Part shown: positions 58,861-64,000 of the stretch, one piece after another
Numbering within the stretch: position 1 is the stretch's first letter
Layout: each line of letters begins with the position of its first letter
Assembly (NCBI GenBank): GCA_025175895.1
Contig: CM046003.1
Span: 24,325,245 to 24,389,244, forward strand
DNA: 64,000 bases
Direction: 5' to 3'
DNA from: Wurfbainia villosa
Lineage: Eukaryota > Streptophyta > Magnoliopsida > Zingiberales > Zingiberaceae
Notes under the pieces: generated by a model
Seen by the model: only the letters and a program-made list of their open reading frames with translations
The model's database searches: none
Told to the model about the DNA's origin: nothing
Made by a program: the position numbers and the translations under genes

Positions 58861-59178
58861 CTATCTACTGCGGATGATCTAAAGTCTGGTCGTTTAGCCT
58901 TTCTCCAAATATTGCTAACGACAACCTATCCTAAGTGATTCCCATTCAGCCTTCGGTCTCCGCTATTGATCCTCCTTCCGGCTAAGCCTCTTACTATTTA
59001 AGGTGCGCTCAATGTTATATTCCGAACATAATTAAATATCGAAAAATTTTTAGCCAATTAGACGAAGATGTTTCGTTTTGAAAAATAGATTCTTTGCATT
59101 ATAAAAAGCATTCATACAAGAGAGGTCATTGTGGCTACAAAATTCTTTGCTAAAAACAATAGAAAAGTAAAACTAAAA
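58861..59178 (+). other. Region between minisatellite and antisense gene
   Basis: No domain seen. It contains the likely 3' end or terminator region for both pol (plus) and the antisense gene (minus). Confidence 0.4.
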
Positions 59179-61203
59179 CTACTTAGGAAGTCCTCTGAGT
59201 GCCGAATCTGGCATCTCGTCGATGAGACGTTGCAGATCCAGGAATTCGGTAGAGGCCCCTTCAGGAGGATATCCGACCTCCTTAAAGTGTCGGATAGCCC
59301 CCTCGTACCCTATCTCTATAAGGTCCAGGGTACAACCTCCTATGATGTCGGAGAACTCTTCGAAAGCAAGGAATACCTTCTTCCGGTTCTCCCACCGTCC
59401 TTCTTCACCCGCCCGGTACAAGAGCAGCTCCTCCCTAGCCTTCTCGGCTCGATATGACAGCTCGTCCCGGCGTTTAGCTTCAAACTCTGCCTGAGCAGCT
59501 CTGATCCGCTCAGCTTGCAGAAATCGGGCCTCCGCTTCCTCGGCTCGGGCTTTGTATTCCGCCGCTTCTGCGGCCTTAGCCCGTATGACCTCCATTCTGG
59601 CTTCCTAGAGCTCCATCTCCTGTACCTTCAGTCGGAGGTCATCCTCGAAACGGACGGCCCTAGCCTTGAAGATGGCCGTCTCGAACTGGGCCAGACCGAG
59701 CTCCACTTCCTTGTCCCGGAGCTGAGTCTTCAGGCCTGCCAATTGGGCCCGCATTTGCTGGAAGGCGATAGTCATAGGAGGCAGGCGAGCCATCAGCTCT
59801 AGATAGTATCCCCAAAACTACAAAGAAGAAAGAAGGGTAGAGTTAGCCGAGTTGATACAACTTAATCACAAAAAACTAAAAGAACACCGATAGGAAATAA
59901 CTTACCTTGACCAGATGGGTGTTCATCTCGTCGCTAATCGCCAGGATGGATTTCCCTTTGGTCGAGTTGCCAATAGCATCCCGGATTTCCTGAAGGAAAC
60001 CCCGAGATGGTTTCCCTTGACCTGGTTGCGGACGGTCGGATACCTCTGGTATGGGGCTTGGACTGCGCGGACAGGAAGAGGAAGGTCCTTCTGGGGGTGG
60101 AGGGGCCCTCGGATACTCCTCCAACGGGGGTTCCGGGACGTCTGGTCCTATACTGCTGGGCCCTTTGTCACTCGGCCCGACTAAATGCCAAGGACTTGGG
60201 TGAGGAGAAGAGAGTTGAGACGAGTCCCCTTCTACAGAGGAAAGCACCGTGCGACTTCTTTTACGCCGCCTCTGCTGCTCCTCCGAATCCCCCGAGCTTA
60301 TCACCTCGGCGACCATGGAGGGCCGAGGTGGGGGAGGAACGTCTAAGCCGGCTTCCTCGAGCATCTCGGAAGGGGCGCCCTCGGGAGAGATCACCTGGGC
60401 CCGCTTCCATTTCAGTTTCTTGCTAATTGAAGCCCGAATCATGACTTCAGCTGTCATAAAAGAAAGGGGAAGTAGGTTAGAAAACAGAAATAAGACAGAT
60501 AGGGAAACAAGATAAAAATTCTTTTTACCTAGCGAGCCACTCAACTCGGCCTCTATCGGGCTTATATCAAAATGATGTAGAAGTCCTTCCTCCAGCAGGA
60601 CATTCACATCGAATCTAAAGCCGTGTAGAACCGCGACTATCTCTCGATAAGAAGAAGATTTGCGGAAAGATCGAATGGAGGGAGAGAGTGACAGCTCGAG
60701 CTGCCATCTAGTCGGTCAAATGAAGGGGGACTCGGAACGGACATACAAGAACTTAGATTTCCAGTGCTTGTGGGAAGTGATCAGGTTCAACAAAAACTTT
60801 ACTTCTTGCCGAGCCGAGAAGAAGAAGACACCGACCTCTTTCTTCTTGGGGAAAAAACAAGAGTGAAAAGCTTCAGCAGAAAGGGGAAGGTGATAAAATA
60901 AAAAGATGATTATGAAACCATTGATAATGCTAAAGGCATTAGGAGCTAATTAGTTGAGAGGGATCCTAAAGTAGGAAGACAACTCGGCGAAAAAAGGATA
61001 AAGGGGAAATCGAAGACTAGCCGGTAATTGGTCAAGGAGAAAGGTAGTGAATTCGAGGGTGGCTCATGAGGTCATTGATCCCTTTGAGGGGACCGCAGCC
61101 TGTATGAGTTAGGGATATGAAAAGCAGCCCGTGCCTCAGAGCGAACTTCTGAGTCGACGGTGCTGCGGGTCTTCAAATACCAAAGATTAGTATTTGAGGC
61201 CAT
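59179..61203 (-). pseudogene. Antisense gene of Tat element B (putative gypsy-type transposon / Transposase_28-like), spliced
   Basis: Starts at ATG 61203 (MASNTNLWYLKTRSTVDSE). After a shift near 61090 it reads LRFPLYPFFAELSSYFRIPL, then FFFSARQEVKFLLNL and HKHWKSKFLYV, the wording of the plant family named putative gypsy-type transposon. A charged linker (RRRKRSRTV) and a long coiled coil (59179-59793, rich in AEEAEARFLQAERIR) follow. Two introns are likely: 60451-60528 and 59818-59905. The second has GTAAGT and TTTGTAG and restores the frame (…HLVK/FWGYYLEL…). Three stops (near 60950, 60700, 59605) and one shift disable it. Function of the family is unknown. Confidence 0.75.
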
Positions 61204-61630
61204 GGTATAGAAAGAGAAATCACAGGAACATGAATAGGGGTAGAAGACTTACTAACTAGACTGCGCCGGAGAAGAAGAAGGTCGAAAATCGACGGAAGGA
61301 GGAGTAAGAGGAGCAACGTACGAGAAAATGGAAAAAGAAGAGGGGTAGAAGGCCACTTATAGGGGCGTCGTGGCGGTTCCCCTCCCCAGGTTTTTCTTTC
61401 GGGACACGTGGCATAGACGGGGAAACCTTAGGGAAGCGAGACAATCATAATCGAATCGTCGCATTAATGAGCATTAATGAATGAGTCCAAAGGGGAGATT
61501 TCCCCCATTCCCGAGGAATGCATACCAAGCGCTACCTCCCATGCATGCCTCATTAAGATGATAGAGAGGAAAGTCATGGCTTAACCAGACCCATCTAGTC
61601 AGTCAAGCTACACCTCTCCTTCGACTAGAC
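61204..61630 (-). other. Upstream region of the antisense gene
   Basis: No gene seen. The purine-rich stretch 61255-61345 would be the leader on the minus strand. If the antisense gene has its own promoter it should lie here or in the 3' LTR. Confidence 0.4.
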
Positions 61631-61641
61631 TTGGAGGGGGA
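61631..61641 (+). promoter_or_regulatory. Polypurine tract of Tat element B
   Basis: TTGGAGGGGGA immediately before the 3' LTR. Confidence 0.85.
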
Positions 61642-61724
61642 TGCTTATAATACCAGAGAAAACTAACCCATGACTAGGCAAACAGATTGGGTCTACCACG
61701 TCATCTAGTACGTAGTAGGTGGCG

Positions 61725-61931
61725 CTCCGGACTTCTATCATGCCAGACACCCCGCGTCTTGGCCTGGACTTTTATCATGCCAGACGCCCCGCGTCTCGGC
61801 CCGGACTTCTATCATGTCAGATGCCCCGCGTCTCATCCCGAACTTCTATCATGCCAGACGCTCCGCGTCTCGGCCCAGACTTCTATCATGTCAGACGCCC
61901 CGCATCTCGGCCCGAACTTCTATTATATTGA
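61725..61931 (+). repeat. U3 tandem repeat, 38-bp units, 3' LTR
   Basis: Five units plus a partial of the GGACTTCTATCATGCCAGA type, one more than in the 5' LTR. Confidence 0.85.
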
Positions 61932-62684
61932 AGGCCTGTCCATTGCATCCACTTTACATCTCGGCAAAAGCACGTCATTTCTGACATACAGTTTCCCCAT
62001 ATAAGTTACCTTATTCAATCAAAAGAGAAAATAGTTATTTCATATCCACAAGCTGACCTAGCAATCCTCATCATCACTTCTCTCCGACAAAAAGGCAAAC
62101 CCCTCTGTCAAGGTTTAAATGGATGTCTGCAGCATTAATTAGAATTTGTCTCCTATCAACCGCGCGACATGTATTAATTGCAATCCGCGCGCAAAAGCAG
62201 ACGTCTCCGCCAGATCTCAGAAAGATGGTTGCGGCATTAATTAGGATTGGCCTCCTATCAACCGTTCGATGTGCATTAATTGCAACCCACGTGTCTGCTA
62301 CAGTTGCAAAGGCAATGATAGCGGTGTACGTCTCTCTGAGGTCATATCACCTTCGCTGGCATTATCACCTTCGCTGGCATTATCTATCAACGGGGGAACT
62401 ACCCCTCTATATATATGGTTTTCCCTGAGAAGAGGAGGTAAGCTCTCACGCTCTAAGTTCCATTCTTTTCAGTTTCTTTCCACCTCTTCATACTAATTTC
62501 CTGCCTTGAGCGTCGGAGGGGCTTTGCCGAGATCTCTCTCGACGCCCTTAACCGTTTGCTGCTGTGCAGACCCTCTATTCGGCTCGGCTCTCGTCACTCG
62601 GCTCAGCCATCCGGCAAGACTGCGTTCCAGCTGTGCTTGACTTTCCTCTACGTCATCTCTTCACGTGATAGTCCGATTTTTGCT

Positions 62685-62724
62685 ATTTTTGCCACCAAGA
62701 TATCTCACCATTATCGTTTCGACA

Positions 62725-62778
<54 letters not shown>

Positions 62779-62815
62779 TTTGCCACCAAGATATCTCACC
62801 ATTATCATTTCGACA
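62685..62815 (+). repeat. Duplicated LTR end around (TA)n
   Basis: TTTTTGCCACCAAGATATCTC...CGACAG occurs at 62685-62725 and again at 62777-62816, with about 48 bp of TA repeat between. Confidence 0.9.
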
Positions 62816-62819
62816 GGCA

Positions 62820-63227
62820 AATTAATATCGGTAGACGTCATCTTCTTCTCTTTCATTTATTAAATAAATTTGAAATATAATTTATGTATATTCAAATTTA
62901 AAATATAGTACCATTAAAATATTCAATTAGGTAAAGAATAATTTTGTTTATTGAAAGAGATTGAATATTAGAAGACAACTTAGAACATCGAACTAATAAA
63001 ATATTACATTAGAGGAAAATTGAAACTAAATAATCATCATTTTTAGTTCGGATAAATTTTAATTTCGGACTCCCGTTTGCAAAAAAAGAAAGAAAGAAGC
63101 GCTCGTACCAACACCCTGAAAATTACATGCAGACTAAGCACTTGAAAATGGGCGGAATTAATTCGGAACAATTCATTTTGTTATTGATGGATTTCTGAGA
63201 CGACAGTGGTCTTATGGTCAACTAAAA
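62820..63227. other. Spacer right of Tat element B
   Basis: AT-rich, no gene or repeat recognised. Confidence 0.4.
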
Positions 63228-63591
63228 TGTATTAGGACAATCAATTCAAATATTATTTAATTTTGATATATATAACAAAGGATTTAAGTTAGATTATTAT
63301 GAATTTGATATGTATATTTAAATTATGCAGGACTTAAATGAATCACATATGAATTGACTTGATGAAGTTTTAGTAAGTTCACCATCTCATGACTCGGGTC
63401 CTTGAATAGGTGAAGAATGACATTACGGAAGTTGTGCGCTTGGTGCATCCGAGGGTCGTCGGACGAGGAGCATATAGAGTGAAGCCAAAGGAAGCAGACT
63501 TCAGAATAAAACGTGAAGGATGACAATGCGGAAGGTGTGCGCTTGGTGCATCCAAGGGACATAGCTAGACGAAGAGAGCTTCGAGGCGAGG
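63228..63591 (+). repeat. Fragment of a gag-only-family LTR
   Basis: Reverse-complement match to the end of the LTR at 29247-30486: the start ATTAGGACAATCAA, then TATGCAGGACTTAA, TCTCATGACTCGG, GCGCTTGGTGCATCC (twice) and GACGAAGAGAGCTTCGAGGC follow in the same order. It is the first 360 bp or so of such an LTR in opposite orientation, well diverged, with no partner copy here. It ends abruptly at 63591. Confidence 0.75.
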
Positions 63592-64000
63592 TGTAAAATA
63601 CCACAAATAGATGGCTAAAGGGTAATATTATTAGTGAGTTAATTAAAACTTTTGAGAAATGGTTAAAAATTTAATTTAGACTTAACCTAGCTAACGAGTT
63701 TAATGGTTTAATTAAATCTAGGTTTAATCGAACCAAGGGTTAAAATTGCTTATAGGGTCTGAAACCCGATCCATTTTCCCCAAACCCGACCCGCTTTCTT
63801 TTAATACTGACCCGTTTTAGTCGTCCCTTTATTTCCTTGCCGTCGCTTTTTATGTTGAGTGGTTTCTTTCTCTTTTTCCGTGAGTTCTTTTCCTCTCTGC
63901 GATAGTTCTCCTTCCTCACCGCGCGACGCAGCCGATCGCCTCTCTTCGTCTCCGAAGCAACCATAGGTCGAGCTCTCCTTCTCTCGGTGGAAGATCTGAT
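63592..64000 (+). repeat. Possible start of another chromoviral LTR, cut by window end
   Basis: TGTAAAATACC resembles the starts of the chromovirus LTR (TGTAATATATG) and the solo LTR (TGTAAGATATC). Like them, it goes from AT-rich sequence to a pyrimidine- and GC-rich leader-like block after about 300 bp. A host gene leader is the alternative. Confidence 0.4.

Larger units (their letters stand above)
51566..62819 (+). mobile_element. Tat-like Ty3/gypsy element B with antisense gene
   Basis: Plus-strand order: LTR, primer site, gag, protease, RT, two RNase H regions, integrase, minisatellite, antisense gene, polypurine tract, LTR. A second RNase H of the archaeal kind and an extra antisense frame between pol and the 3' LTR are known traits of plant Tat elements. 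The edges are hard to fix because (TA)n runs lie at the left end and inside the right LTR; no target duplication was found. Confidence 0.9.
61642..62819 (+). repeat. 3' LTR of Tat element B
   Basis: About 1.18 kb. It aligns with 51566-52629 but has five U3 repeat units where the 5' LTR has four, and an extra (TA)n at 62727-62774 flanked by a duplicated last 40 bp of the LTR. TATA box at 62408-62416. Confidence 0.87.

Noticed and set aside
58111..58938. 275-codon open frame in the 3' minisatellite
   Set aside because: It is produced by reading a 52-54-bp repeat that lacks stops; similar frames exist in the other phases. No domain.
59131..60426. Plus-strand frames over the antisense gene
   Set aside because: They are shadows of the coiled-coil gene on the minus strand, which has the coherent motifs and splice sites.
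63740..63964. Lys/Arg-rich minus-strand frame near the right edge
   Set aside because: Reads the pyrimidine-rich leader-like block backwards; no domain.

Overview
The window looks like intergenic DNA from a large, repeat-rich flowering-plant genome. There is no intact host gene, and almost every base belongs to an LTR retrotransposon or its remains. The lineages are the usual plant ones: Tat-type and chromoviral Ty3/gypsy, Ty1/copia, a gag-only element, a TRIM, solo LTRs, and large non-autonomous elements with a tRNA-Asp-type primer site. The species cannot be read from sequence alone.

Layout. 1-4283: right part of a minus-strand Tat-like element, cut by the window edge. 4284-4987: short spacer holding a MITE-like repeat. 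4988-11112: minus-strand non-autonomous element (LARD1). 11113-13810 and 48900-49852: two halves of a degraded plus-strand hAT-type transposase-like gene (ZMYM1/DUF4371 style). 13811-48899: minus-strand chromovirus (Tekay/Del-like) that split this gene; its target duplication TAATA is still present on both sides. 49853-51565: spacer with a second MITE-like repeat. 51566-62819: plus-strand Tat element with pol, a 3' minisatellite and an antisense, intron-containing gene. 62820-64000: spacer, a fragment of a gag-only-family LTR, and the probable start of another chromoviral LTR.

The 35-kb chromovirus is a nest whose layers can be ordered by target-site duplications. LARD2 (38501-46562, CCCGG) sits in its 5' LTR, and a related solo LTR (44254-45926, ATGTC/GTGTC) sits in LARD2's own LTR. 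A copia element (19263-36512, GTCCA) sits in the protease region. That copia carries a 3.3-kb chromoviral solo LTR (21085-24414, TCTAC) in its leader and a gag-only element (29247-35289, AGTTG) in its 3' region. The gag-only element in turn carries a 634-bp TRIM (30580-31213, CATGA) whose two 198-bp LTRs look identical, making it the youngest layer.

Most coding regions are broken by stops, frameshifts or lost catalytic residues. The less usual signals are a reading frame shared by the two LARDs that is not a standard gag or pol, and the antisense gene of the second Tat element, where removing a canonical intron rejoins the reading frame.
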